NCBI RefSeq assembly: GCF_018403245.1
Contig: NZ_BOSH01000009.1
Span: forward strand, 62,001-126,000
Direction: 5' to 3'
Source of the DNA: Paenibacillus sp. J2TS4
GTDB taxonomy: Bacteria; Bacillota; Bacilli; Paenibacillales; NBRC-103111
Length of the DNA stretch: 64,000 nucleotides
Part shown: piece by piece, positions 26,675-34,654 of the stretch
Layout of the letters: each line of letters opens with the position of its first letter
How positions within the stretch are numbered: position 1 is the stretch's first letter
The notes under the pieces: model-generated
What the model saw: the letters and a program-made list of their open reading frames with translations, nothing else
What the model was told of the DNA's origin: nothing
Database searches by the model: none
Translations under genes and position numbers: made by a program

Positions 26675-26938
26675 TTTGCTTCGCGGTCGGAACTCCCGAT
26701 TTGCAGCATGGATTGAACGGGTTCATCCTGTGTTAATCCTATTATACGGGATAGGCGGATTGGTTTGACCGAAATATGAAAAAGACTCCAACAAAACTCT
26801 TTTTGCTGAAGTCTTTTATGATTTGAGAATGGACGTCGTCCGTCGAAACTTGGGGCCGTCTCATAAGTCGGTCTGCATACGAAACTCGAAATCGCTATTC
26901 ACAAAATCGAAGATCATGGAGCAGACCTCAGTTTTTAC

Positions 26939-27122
26939 AACGGACATCGGGGACCCTTATCCGTCCCAAAAGGGGCTTTTCGAAAACGTAATGGACACCA
27001 ATGACCCTAAGCGGAGAAAATGATGCGAAATTAGGAGATTTTCTCAAATAACGGTCATCCATATCCGTTAGAATAAAGAAACCGTCTCATTTGGCGGGTT
27101 ATGGTCGTTCATGACCGTTACG
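26939..27122. repeat. Intergenic palindrome array, ACGG type
   Basis: Inverted-repeat cores: ACGGA/TCCGT (26940-26964), a weak one near 27000, TAACGG/CCGTTA (27049-27070) and GGTC/GACC (27103-27116). Their centres are about 48, 60 and 50 bp apart, close to the 51/61/51 spacing of the TGCA-type arrays although the core word is different. It lies downstream of the L11 paralog on the minus strand. A weak terminator-like hairpin (AAAGACT/AGTCTTT, 26779-26816) lies beyond it. Nothing else is recognised in 26675-27323. Confidence 0.55.
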
Positions 27123-27323
27123 TTTCATTTTTTGTGCTGTACAACCGTTGGACTTTGTCACGAATACAATCATCCTATCCTTCGCCTTGTCCAAAATGCT
27201 TCGACATCCTACTCAAGTTCGTAAGCGAGACTGAATCCGGGCCATGCGAGCAGCATATGATGGTCTGGAATCGATTTATCAAGCTGTTTGAGACAGCCCC
27301 GCCCCAAGCTCCATCTGGTTTCC

Positions 27324-27746
27324 CTAATCTTCGATGCGGACTCCCATATTCTTCGCCGTGCCGGCAATGATGCGCATGGCGCTTTCCAGGCTTGTTGTAT
27401 TCAGATCGGGCAGCTTGATCTCCGCAATTTGCCGTAATTGATCCCGGGTAATGGAGCCAACAACGGTACGACCCGGGGTTGCCGATCCCTTCTGTATCCC
27501 GGCGTACTGCTTAAGAAGGAAGGAGGCCGGCGGTGTTTTTAATGTAATGTCAAACGACCGATCCTCGTACACTTTGATCTCGGCCGGTACGATCTGCCCA
27601 AGCTTGCCTTTAGTCAGCTCGTTGTACTGGGTGCAAAATTGCATTAAATGAATGCCGGTCGGGGCGAGATCCTTCCCTACTCTGGCGGGATTCGCTTTTC
27701 CTGCCTCCAACGCCAATTTTACTATCCGTATTACTTCTTTAGCCAT
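27324..27746 (-). CDS. Stand-alone paralog of ribosomal protein L11
   Basis: 140 residues alignable along the whole length of L11: N-terminal domain (KEVIRIVKL), VYEDRSFDITLKTPPASFLL, and C-terminal rRNA-binding domain with LPDLN and GTAKNMG. It is not in the usual secE-nusG-rplK-rplA context. Where normal L11 has PAPPVGPALG, this protein has PARVGKDLAP: one residue is missing and the prolines at 22, 23 and 26, which thiopeptide antibiotics contact, are gone. Ribosome binding site AAAGGTGA. Its promoter is of MerR type and nearly matches that of the TipA-like regulator gene at 28.5 kb. A resistance L11 is the best inference. Confidence 0.9.
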   Translation of the reverse strand: MAKEVIRIVKLALEAGKANPARVGKDLAPTGIHLMQFCTQYNELTKGKLGQIVPAEIKVYEDRSFDITLKTPPASFLLKQYAGIQKGSATPGRTVVGSITRDQLRQIAEIKLPDLNTTSLESAMRIIAGTAKNMGVRIED

Positions 27747-27796
27747 ATGTGCTCACCTTTCTTTGTTAAATAATTGGGAATAGTCTGACAAACTCG

Positions 27797-27827
27797 AGTA
27801 TAAAGATTTACGCAGCGTTAATGTCAA
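27797..27827 (-). promoter_or_regulatory. MerR-type promoter of the L11 paralog
   Basis: On the minus strand: -35 TTGACA (27827-27822), a 19-bp spacer (27821-27803) containing TTAACG-CTG-CGTAAA, and -10 TATACT (27802-27797). A 19-bp spacer is the hallmark of MerR-family activated promoters, since normal sigma-A promoters use 17. The spacer agrees at 13 of 19 positions with that of the TipA-like regulator's own promoter, and CTGACAAA downstream of both -10 boxes is also shared. Confidence 0.85.
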
Positions 27828-27975
27828 GAACATATCCCCAGGCGAGCAATCCGGTATAGGCATGGCCCTCATCAGTCTCGTGTCGCCATGGAATCGGCCC
27901 CTCAAATAGCTTTGTATCGTTTTGAGCCCTCTAACTTGCCTTTGCGGTCATTCGTGGGGGCCACAACCTCTTTCT

Positions 27976-28210
27976 CTATCCTTTTGACTGCTATCCCTTT
28001 CGCTCAGTAGCTTCATGGCGGACCCTTACCTCCTCCCCTATCCCTTTTGGCTGTTATCCCTCTCTCGATCAGTAGCTTTATAGCGGATTCTTACTTCTTT
28101 TCCCCGTCCCTTTTGCCTGTTATCCCTTTCGCTCAGCAGTTTCATGGTGGGGGCTTTGCTTCCTTCCCCATCCCTTTTGACTGCTATCCCTTTCGCTCAG
28201 TAGCTTTCGG
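27976..28210. repeat. Tandem repeat, four units of about 64 bp
   Basis: Four imperfect units begin at 27976, 28038, 28105 and 28169, the last one partial. Each carries ATCCCTTTTG-x-CTG and the palindromic core CTGCTATCCCTTT...CTCAGTAG. Core centres are at 27999, 28063, 28128 and 28192 (64, 65, 64 bp). It lies between the L11 promoter and the MerR gene. Between 28211 and 28507 there is no convincing gene; a plus-strand frame from 28409 starts MLKSPEKLIDLLKQALACGD, which looks protein-like but has no ribosome binding site and runs into the MerR gene's antisense. Confidence 0.75.
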
Positions 28211-28507
28211 AAAAATTAGAGGAGACCTTATCAGGTCTGGAAGTTACAGGATGAAGGAGTCAGGGTAAATGAAACCCGGTGCGTCGATCTTTTCTGAGTC
28301 AAGGGGATAACGGTCCAAAGCTTCGACAAAGGCATAGATGTATTATCGCCAAAAAAGTAACTTGACGCCCGCTCTCACTCGAACGAGACCTCTCCTGCAA
28401 AAAAAGACATGCTGAAGTCGCCGGAAAAGTTGATTGATTTACTCAAACAAGCGTTGGCCTGCGGAGACATCATCAAGCAAGAGGAACCTGCCTATCAGCA
28501 GCACCGG

Positions 28508-29272
28508 TCACTTATTGATCCCTGTGTATATATGAATGGCATCTCGCAGAAATTCGGCGGTACCCGGCTGATTCTTATCGTAATGAGCGGTGAACCGTTC
28601 GTCATCCACATACATTTGAGCCAGGCCGGCATGAGCCTCCGGGCTATAGTCATCCCAGTAAAACATAAGCCATTGTTTATGCAATGCGGCAGCCTTCTGC
28701 GCCAATTCTCCGGCAGGATCTCCGGTGCGAAACGCTTCGGCCAAAACATCACTCAATGCCTCCGCGAGACGCGTGCCTTCTTCATATTCTGCCTGCGACA
28801 TATTCATCAGCTTCCGGTTGGACTTGTTCACCGTCTCTTCACCGTATTTCTCGCGCACCTCCTTGCCATATTTCTTCTCATTCTCTTCAATCAACTGCCG
28901 CTTGAAGCCTGCAAATTTTTCCTGATCTTTCATTTCGATTCTCCCTTCCTGCCAAGCCATCGTTTTCTCCACGTTGGCAATCAGCTTATCTAATTGTTTT
29001 CTTTTGTCCAGGAGCTTCTCATGATGCTCCCGAAGGGCTTCCCCCGCGTCAAAAGTCGGAGAAGTCACCATTTCTTTAATGCGGTTCAGATCGACTCCCA
29101 ATTCCCGGTAGAACAGAATTTGCTGCAGTCTGTCCACTTCCTTCTGCCCGTATATCCGATATCCCGAAGAATTGATCCGGGCCGGCTTCAGAATGCCGAT
29201 CTCATCGTAATAACGCAGTGTCCGTGAGCTGACTCCCGCCAATCTGCCAAGCTTCTGTACCGTATATTCCAC
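28508..29272 (-). CDS. MerR-family regulator with TipAS antibiotic-recognition domain (Mta/TipA-like)
   Basis: 254 residues. The MerR helix-turn-helix covers about 1-70 (YTVQKLGRLAGVSSRTLRYY, then GYRIYGQKEVDRLQQI), and a dimerisation coiled coil about 75-110. The C-terminal TipAS-like globin-fold domain (about 120-250) ends in YVDDERFTAHYDKNQPGTAE. TipAS domains bind thiopeptides in TipA, while ligands of Mta-type relatives are broader. The protein has no cysteine, so the covalent thiopeptide adduct known for TipA cannot form. GTG 29272 has AGGAGGTG upstream. It most likely activates its own gene and the L11 paralog. Confidence 0.9.
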   Translation of the reverse strand: MEYTVQKLGRLAGVSSRTLRYYDEIGILKPARINSSGYRIYGQKEVDRLQQILFYRELGVDLNRIKEMVTSPTFDAGEALREHHEKLLDKRKQLDKLIANVEKTMAWQEGRIEMKDQEKFAGFKRQLIEENEKKYGKEVREKYGEETVNKSNRKLMNMSQAEYEEGTRLAEALSDVLAEAFRTGDPAGELAQKAAALHKQWLMFYWDDYSPEAHAGLAQMYVDDERFTAHYDKNQPGTAEFLRDAIHIYTGINK

Positions 29273-29296
29273 TAGCTCACCTCCTGACAAAATTCA

Positions 29297-29327
29297 CTAT
29301 ACACCTTTACGTAACGTAAATGTCAAG
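29297..29327 (-). promoter_or_regulatory. MerR-type promoter of the TipA-like regulator gene
   Basis: On the minus strand: -35 TTGACA (29327-29322), 19-bp spacer (29321-29303) containing the palindrome TTTACG-TTA-CGTAAA, and -10 TATAGT (29302-29297). The start codon lies about 25 bp downstream of the -10. Autoregulation is the rule for Mta and TipA. The same design precedes the L11 paralog. Confidence 0.87.
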
Positions 29328-29492
29328 ATTCTTTGTCGGCTTCAAGCCAACAAAAAAAAGGATAGAGTACAATGGAAGATCCACTCTGCCCCATCCCGTT
29401 GTTAATTATATCGGATAGTGCTATTCTTACTATCCTTCTATACTTCGCAAGCGTCAAATCAATCGATAGGAGAAATGAAGAAATAAATCCCT

Positions 29493-30422
29493 TCAATATT
29501 TAAGAATTCTGTCAGAAATTTTAGCCGTTAGCTCGTGGCCCCCATAATGATTCCGGTGTCCACATTCCGCCGGGGTCGGGCCGACAAATTTGGATTCCCT
29601 TCCTTGTATGGTCAACCGCCCCGGTTCAAGTGTCATCACGGCATATAGAGGGTCCCGGTAGGGGGCGGTGCGGGGAAGAAGCGGATAGGCGTCCGACACT
29701 TCCTGGGAATAGCGGACCGTTTCATACTCCTTGCCCATGTAAAAGTAGGACATGCTGTTAATGTGAACATAATACAGGTCGTCAATCACTTTGACTCCAT
29801 CCAGATGATTATGTCCATTCATGCAGGCGATGACCTTGCGGAAGCCGGCCTTCCGGTTCGCCTCTCGGATGACCTCGCGAAATTCACTGCTATTGCGGAG
29901 CCCGTAGTTGAAATCATTATAGGGGCTTTCCAGATTTTGATGGCTGAATACGATCGTTGTCTTATTAGTCTCCGCCAGATCCTCTCTAAGCCAATCCAAT
30001 TGCTCCGGGGTCAAATGATTAATGGCTTGCGGATACCGGTGGTAATTACCGTGCTCGTAATCAATATACTTACCGTCTATAAACAAATGGCTTGCATCCA
30101 GCACAACAAAATGATAATCTCCGCAATCAAAGGAATAGTAGCTGTTCTCCATTCCCAAATAGTCCATGATCGTCTTCTTATCGCAGCGGTCCATATCGTG
30201 ATTGCCCAGCACATGGTATCTCGGACCCTCAAACTTTTCCCACAGGTTTACAAAGGAGCGGTTTTCCTCCGTCGGAAAACAGAAGTCTCCCAGTTGAATA
30301 ATGAAATCGACCCGCTGACGGTTCATCTGTTCGATAAACTCCTTCAGCCTGTCTTCCGCACGATACATGAAATCCTGATGAATGTCAGCCATCACGCCAA
30401 ACTTAATTATGGAACCGCTCAT
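29493..30422 (-). CDS. Calcineurin-like metallophosphoesterase
   Basis: 309 residues, cytoplasmic (no signal peptide). All metal-binding motifs of the family are present in order: MADIHQD, IQLGDFCFP, LGNHDMDR, VFSHQNL and CMNGHNHLDG. Related proteins act as phosphodiesterases or phosphatases on phosphorylated sugars or nucleotides. The substrate is unknown. It appears to be transcribed alone, with ribosome binding site GGGAGGAC. Confidence 0.87.
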   Translation of the reverse strand: MSGSIIKFGVMADIHQDFMYRAEDRLKEFIEQMNRQRVDFIIQLGDFCFPTEENRSFVNLWEKFEGPRYHVLGNHDMDRCDKKTIMDYLGMENSYYSFDCGDYHFVVLDASHLFIDGKYIDYEHGNYHRYPQAINHLTPEQLDWLREDLAETNKTTIVFSHQNLESPYNDFNYGLRNSSEFREVIREANRKAGFRKVIACMNGHNHLDGVKVIDDLYYVHINSMSYFYMGKEYETVRYSQEVSDAYPLLPRTAPYRDPLYAVMTLEPGRLTIQGRESKFVGPTPAECGHRNHYGGHELTAKISDRILKY

Positions 30423-30489
30423 AATGTCCTCCCGGTAGTTTTGGTATCTGCCGAACTTTTCTGTACTAGCGCGTCTTTAATTATTGCCG

Positions 30490-30625
30490 CCTGCTCTCAT
30501 TCTGCCTACAGGATTGTTCACTTATGACTATCTTGCTTCTACCCTTCAGGATCATTGATTTTTGACCATCCTGCCTCTATCCTTCAGGATCGTTGGTTTA
30601 TGACTATCCTGTTCTTTCTATTCCA
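30490..30625. repeat. Tandem repeat of about 38 bp
   Basis: About three and a half imperfect units of 38 bp, marked by TATGACTATCCTG and CTATCCTTCAGGATC; the TCCTTCAGGAT portion is itself a small palindrome. It lies just upstream of the metallophosphoesterase gene and next to palindrome array B. There is no coding potential. The whole gap 30423-30943 is made of this repeat and that array. Confidence 0.7.
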
Positions 30626-30664
30626 ATTCTTAATCTAACTTTTACAAGTCCGTCCAAAGGTCAT

Positions 30665-30911
30665 AAGAACCGGCAAATATGCAGGTCTTTGATGAGTTTT
30701 TCATTAAAGTCAACTATTGACATGCAAATGTGCAGGTAGATTCAGCTATATAGCCGAGTTTCTTCTTTTGGTGGGGATTGACATGCATTTTTGCAAGTCT
30801 TCTTCGATATTGACCGGATTTTCGCAAATGGACATGCCATTTTGCATGTCTTTACGCTTTTCAAAGCGGCTTCTTCCAACGTGAGGCTAAAATCGAATAA
30901 TATTTGCATGC
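30665..30911 (+). repeat. Intergenic palindrome array, TGCA type, copy B
   Basis: A second copy of the element at 17986-18239, in the same orientation. Core centres are at 30677.5, 30728.5, 30789.5 and 30840.5 (51, 61, 51 bp). The cores are more decayed than in copy A: core 3 ends TTGCAAGTC and core 4 begins ACATGCC. It lies 33 bp downstream of the LplC-type permease gene, and so in the likely 3' region of that operon. Confidence 0.85.
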
Positions 30912-30943
30912 TCGCGGTATCCGGCTCTCTCTACTCTATTCTA

Positions 30944-31834
30944 CTACTCTTTAACCGAGCCGAGTACAATCCCATGAATGAAATATCTCTGCAAAAAAGG
31001 ATAGACCATCAAAATCGGAATCATGCTGACCATAATTTTGGCGGCATTCAAGCCCTGATCCGAGGTTTGCATGAGTGCCTTCAGTGTCTCGGGGTCCATA
31101 TCCTCCATCTGGGCCGGCTGCAGCAGGAAGGTGTTGATGTACGTCTGCAGGGGCATCTTATCTACACTGTGGATCAGAATCAGCCCGTCGAAGAAGGCGT
31201 TCCAGTGCCCCACTATACTCAACAGCGTGACCGTGGCAATAGCCGGGAGCCCCAAGGGGAGGTAGATGGTGAACAGCATCCGCCATGGCCCCGCTCCATC
31301 CATCATCGCCGCTTCATCCAGATCCCTGGGCAGCCCCCGAAAGAAATTCATCAGCAGGATGACATTAAACACAGGTACGGCTCCGGGCAGCACGAGCGCC
31401 CATATCGTATCCGTCAGCCCGACCGACCGGATCGTCACGTACCAGGGAATGAGCCCTCCGCTGAACAGCATCGCTATGACAAGCGCCCACATGTAAAAGT
31501 TTCTGCCCTTGAACCTCTGAGGTGCCCGGGAGAGGGCAAAGGCCATCATCAGAGTGAGAATGAACTGGATGGCCCCGCCCAATAGCACTCTTCGTACCGA
31601 CACGCCGAAGGAGACAAAAAATTGACTGTCTCCCATCAGAGTCCGATAGTTGGCCAAACTGAAATCGACCGGAAACAGGGTTACTTTTCCGGCGGACACC
31701 GCCGCTTTTTCACTGAAAGACACGGACAGCGAGTTCAATACCGGAAACAAAGAGATGAAGGTTGCAGCCAGCAAAATAATCAAAATAACGGCATCGGCTA
31801 GGCGGGAGCCGAAGCTTTTGTCGTAGTGATACAT
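30944..31834 (-). CDS. Oligosaccharide ABC transporter permease, LplC/YtcP type
   Basis: 296 residues, six membrane helices. The EAA loop reads DEAAMMDGAGPWRMLFTIYL, and the C-terminus HGIVLGSVKE is characteristic of this permease type. Ribosome binding site AGGAGGG. It is last in the operon after LplB- and LplA-type genes. The ATPase is not encoded here. Confidence 0.92.
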   Translation of the reverse strand: MYHYDKSFGSRLADAVILIILLAATFISLFPVLNSLSVSFSEKAAVSAGKVTLFPVDFSLANYRTLMGDSQFFVSFGVSVRRVLLGGAIQFILTLMMAFALSRAPQRFKGRNFYMWALVIAMLFSGGLIPWYVTIRSVGLTDTIWALVLPGAVPVFNVILLMNFFRGLPRDLDEAAMMDGAGPWRMLFTIYLPLGLPAIATVTLLSIVGHWNAFFDGLILIHSVDKMPLQTYINTFLLQPAQMEDMDPETLKALMQTSDQGLNAAKIMVSMIPILMVYPFLQRYFIHGIVLGSVKE

Positions 31835-31845
31835 GATTCTCCCTC

Positions 31846-32736
31846 CTAGAAAATACGATAATTGGCGAAGCGCGAGGCCAACTGATAGGCCAATACAATC
31901 AGAAAGAAGCTGATGACCGACTTCATCAATCCTACGGCACTGGCTATCCCGTACTGGGAATTGAGCAGGCCGACCCGATACACATACGTATCGATAACAT
32001 CGCCGGAAGCGTAAACAAGCGGGTTATACAGATTGAGGATTTGCTCGAACCCGGCACTGAGCACGTTCTCCAGCGACAGGGTGGCCAGCAGAATGATGGT
32101 GGTCGAAATGCCCGGGATCGTAATATGACGCAGCTTCTGGAAGCGGCTGGCCCCATCGATCTCCGCCGCCTCATAAAGCGCCGGATTGATAGCTGTTAAA
32201 GCGGCCAAATAAACGATCGCCGAGAAGCCGTAGCCTTTCCACACATCCGTAGCCACAAGCACGTAGGGAAACCAGGCATTGCTGCCAAGAAACAAGATCG
32301 GCTCGACGCCAAACCAGCCCAAGATCTGGTTAACGATTCCCTTCAGGGACAAGAGCTGAGTTAAAATAACGGCCAGAATGACCCACGACATAAAATGCGG
32401 CAAATAAACAATCGTCTGAATCCATCTCTTCACATAGCGGATGCGGATTTCGTTCAACAGCAGAGCGAACAGGAGCGGGAACAGTAAATTGCCGACAATT
32501 TTCATACTTGCGATATAAATCGTATTAAAGAAGACGATCTTGCTGTCGGAAATTTGAAACATATACAGGAAGTTTTCCAGCCCTACCCAAGGGGAGCCCC
32601 AGATCCCCTTGGCAGGCAGAAATTTCTTGAAGGCGATGACGGCGCCGGCCATCGGATAGTAATGAAAGACAGCGAGAATGATCATCCCCGGCAGCAGCAT
32701 AAGGTGATAATGAATTTGGGTTCGTTTGCTCTCCAT
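31846..32736 (-). CDS. Oligosaccharide ABC transporter permease, LplB type
   Basis: 296 residues. It begins with the family pattern HYHLMLLPGMIILAVFHYYP and has the EAA loop EAAEIDGASRFQKLRHITIP. It lies 11 bp before the partner permease and 21 bp after the binding protein. These importers in Paenibacillus take up plant or microbial oligosaccharides; the beta-helix protein nearby suggests a pectin- or glycan-derived substrate, by inference. Confidence 0.92.
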   Translation of the reverse strand: MESKRTQIHYHLMLLPGMIILAVFHYYPMAGAVIAFKKFLPAKGIWGSPWVGLENFLYMFQISDSKIVFFNTIYIASMKIVGNLLFPLLFALLLNEIRIRYVKRWIQTIVYLPHFMSWVILAVILTQLLSLKGIVNQILGWFGVEPILFLGSNAWFPYVLVATDVWKGYGFSAIVYLAALTAINPALYEAAEIDGASRFQKLRHITIPGISTTIILLATLSLENVLSAGFEQILNLYNPLVYASGDVIDTYVYRVGLLNSQYGIASAVGLMKSVISFFLIVLAYQLASRFANYRIF

Positions 32737-32757
32737 AAGGTTCCCCTTCCGCCTGCC

Positions 32758-34428
32758 TTAATTGTTCAACCGGGCGACTTCTTCCCGAACTTCCTTCGTG
32801 ACGATGTCCCCTCCTTGCCGGTGCCACTCTTCCACGAAGGTGTCGAAATAATCGAGCGGTTTGTCTCCGACAATAATGCGCAGGAAGGCTTCGTTCTCCA
32901 GCTTGGTCAGATTGGCCCAGCGGGTTTCCATCGATTTGGTCAATCCGTAAAATTCGCTGTATACTTCCACGTTGGCAGGATTAAGGATGGTGGCCCCGCC
33001 ATTGAATTGATAGAGGATATAGGCCCATTCCGCCGGGTCTTTCTTCAGCTCCTCCCAGCCTTTCTGGAACTGTTCGAACAAATTGACGTCGGACTCCGGG
33101 AGATCATCCTTCGTTATTTTACCGGCAGCGGCATCTTGGAATCGTTGAAAACGGTCCACTACCGTAGATTTGACCCGGAACGTCCTTTGCACCGGCCGGA
33201 CCTGCCAGTTGGTAGACGGGCTGTCATGGTACGATTTGGGCGATCCCGGAATGTTATTGTCCATCTCCGTAAATAAATTAATGAGTTTAACAATCGCTTC
33301 CGGATTGCGGGTTCCTTTCTTCACGACCATAATCCGCCCCATCGGATTAGGCTGCCGGTTGTACCATTTGCCGTCATCGGCTGCCAGAATGAAGGAATCC
33401 CATTCCGCAGTCGGATCATTCTTGACCGAGTCGGCAAGCAATTTGGCCGGGGCCCACGAATAACCGGTGGCCATCCCCGCTTTGCCTGCACTGATGTCTT
33501 TGGCTACCTGATCGGATTTCAGAGTCCCGAACTCACGGTCGATCAAGCCTTGGGCATACCAGTCCTGAAGCTTGCCCAGCGCTTCTTTCACTTCCGGACG
33601 GGTAGAGCCATACACGATCTCTCCCTTGTCATCCTTGATCCAGATTTTCGGGAAAGCCTTGTGGGCAGTGAAGATCCCGTCCAACGAATTGTAGCCGGTC
33701 GTTCCGGTGAAGAAGGCCGCTTGGCTCTGTATTCCATAGGTGTCCTTCTGTCCGTTGCCGTCCGGATCCTCTTCGATAAAGGCCCTCGCCACCTTCTCCA
33801 GATCATCGATTGTTATGACCTTGTCCAGCTCGATCCCTACCTTCTCCAGCCAATCCGTGCGGATCCAGAAGATGTTGTCATTGTCGTGGGCGGGCACAGT
33901 GGAAGGAATGCCGTACAATTTATCCTTGTAAGTGACTTTGCGGATAAAATCGGGACCGAACCCGCTTATGACATCCTTAAGCAGAGGTGAAGCGTACTTC
34001 TCATAAATCTCCGTCAAATCCTCCAACATCTCCGATTCAGCCAAGATGTTGAAGTCGCTCAAGTTAACAAACAGAAAATCCGGGATGTCGTTGCTCGATA
34101 CAAGCAGGCTGACCTTCTGATCATAAGCAGACTGCGGAACTTCAAATGCGTACTTAATATCAATGTTGAACCGTTCCTTGATTAATCGGGTGTAACGATT
34201 ATCGGTCAGTGTATCGTTAGACCCTTCCGGCCACTGGTTCTCTGCCGGAGTGTAGAACCCGAGATTGACCGTCACCGGCTCGCTATATTTGCCCTGCGGG
34301 TCCCCCTCCGCTTCCGTCACCCCGGCCGGCGAACCTCCCGGCTTGGCGTTATTTCCCCCTGTGCATGCAGTCGCAGTCAGTGCCAATATGACTGTGGCCG
34401 GCACTAAGGCATGTTTAAACCATCTCAT
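32758..34428 (-). CDS. Oligosaccharide-binding lipoprotein, LplA type
   Basis: About 556 residues, the large size typical of this subfamily. The signal peptide ends in the lipobox TATAC, with the lipidated Cys near residue 22. EEDPDGNGQKDTYGIQ is a conserved calcium-loop-like word in these proteins. ATG 34428 has GGGGGGA upstream; ATG 34449 would add seven residues. It is first in the lplABC-type operon, directly downstream of the response regulator on the same strand. Confidence 0.92.
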   Translation of the reverse strand: MRWFKHALVPATVILALTATACTGGNNAKPGGSPAGVTEAEGDPQGKYSEPVTVNLGFYTPAENQWPEGSNDTLTDNRYTRLIKERFNIDIKYAFEVPQSAYDQKVSLLVSSNDIPDFLFVNLSDFNILAESEMLEDLTEIYEKYASPLLKDVISGFGPDFIRKVTYKDKLYGIPSTVPAHDNDNIFWIRTDWLEKVGIELDKVITIDDLEKVARAFIEEDPDGNGQKDTYGIQSQAAFFTGTTGYNSLDGIFTAHKAFPKIWIKDDKGEIVYGSTRPEVKEALGKLQDWYAQGLIDREFGTLKSDQVAKDISAGKAGMATGYSWAPAKLLADSVKNDPTAEWDSFILAADDGKWYNRQPNPMGRIMVVKKGTRNPEAIVKLINLFTEMDNNIPGSPKSYHDSPSTNWQVRPVQRTFRVKSTVVDRFQRFQDAAAGKITKDDLPESDVNLFEQFQKGWEELKKDPAEWAYILYQFNGGATILNPANVEVYSEFYGLTKSMETRWANLTKLENEAFLRIIVGDKPLDYFDTFVEEWHRQGGDIVTKEVREEVARLNN

Positions 34429-34654
34429 TTTGTGTCCCCCCATCTTCACGGCATTTATGAATACGCTTTAATTTTATAAGAGTCTTAGCATCAAGCGTGA
34501 GATAAACCGGATTTTAGTTTATGTAGAAAAAAGAAAAAACGTCCAGACCAAAATCACACCTGAATGCATTCCGCTTCCTACCTGCTGCAAGGGTATATAT
34601 CTGCTATGGGATTTTACCTATTAGGAGGGGACACTTCATCCGGCGTCACAGCGC

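Noticed and set aside
27797..27827. Ordinary sigma-A promoter for the L11 paralog
   Set aside because: The hexamers are near consensus but the spacer is 19 bp, too long for efficient unassisted use, and holds the same inverted repeat as the regulator's promoter.
28409..28507. Plus-strand gene starting MLKSPEKLIDLL
   Set aside because: The first 30 residues look protein-like but there is no ribosome binding site and the frame continues only as antisense of the MerR gene; kept as a note, not as a gene.
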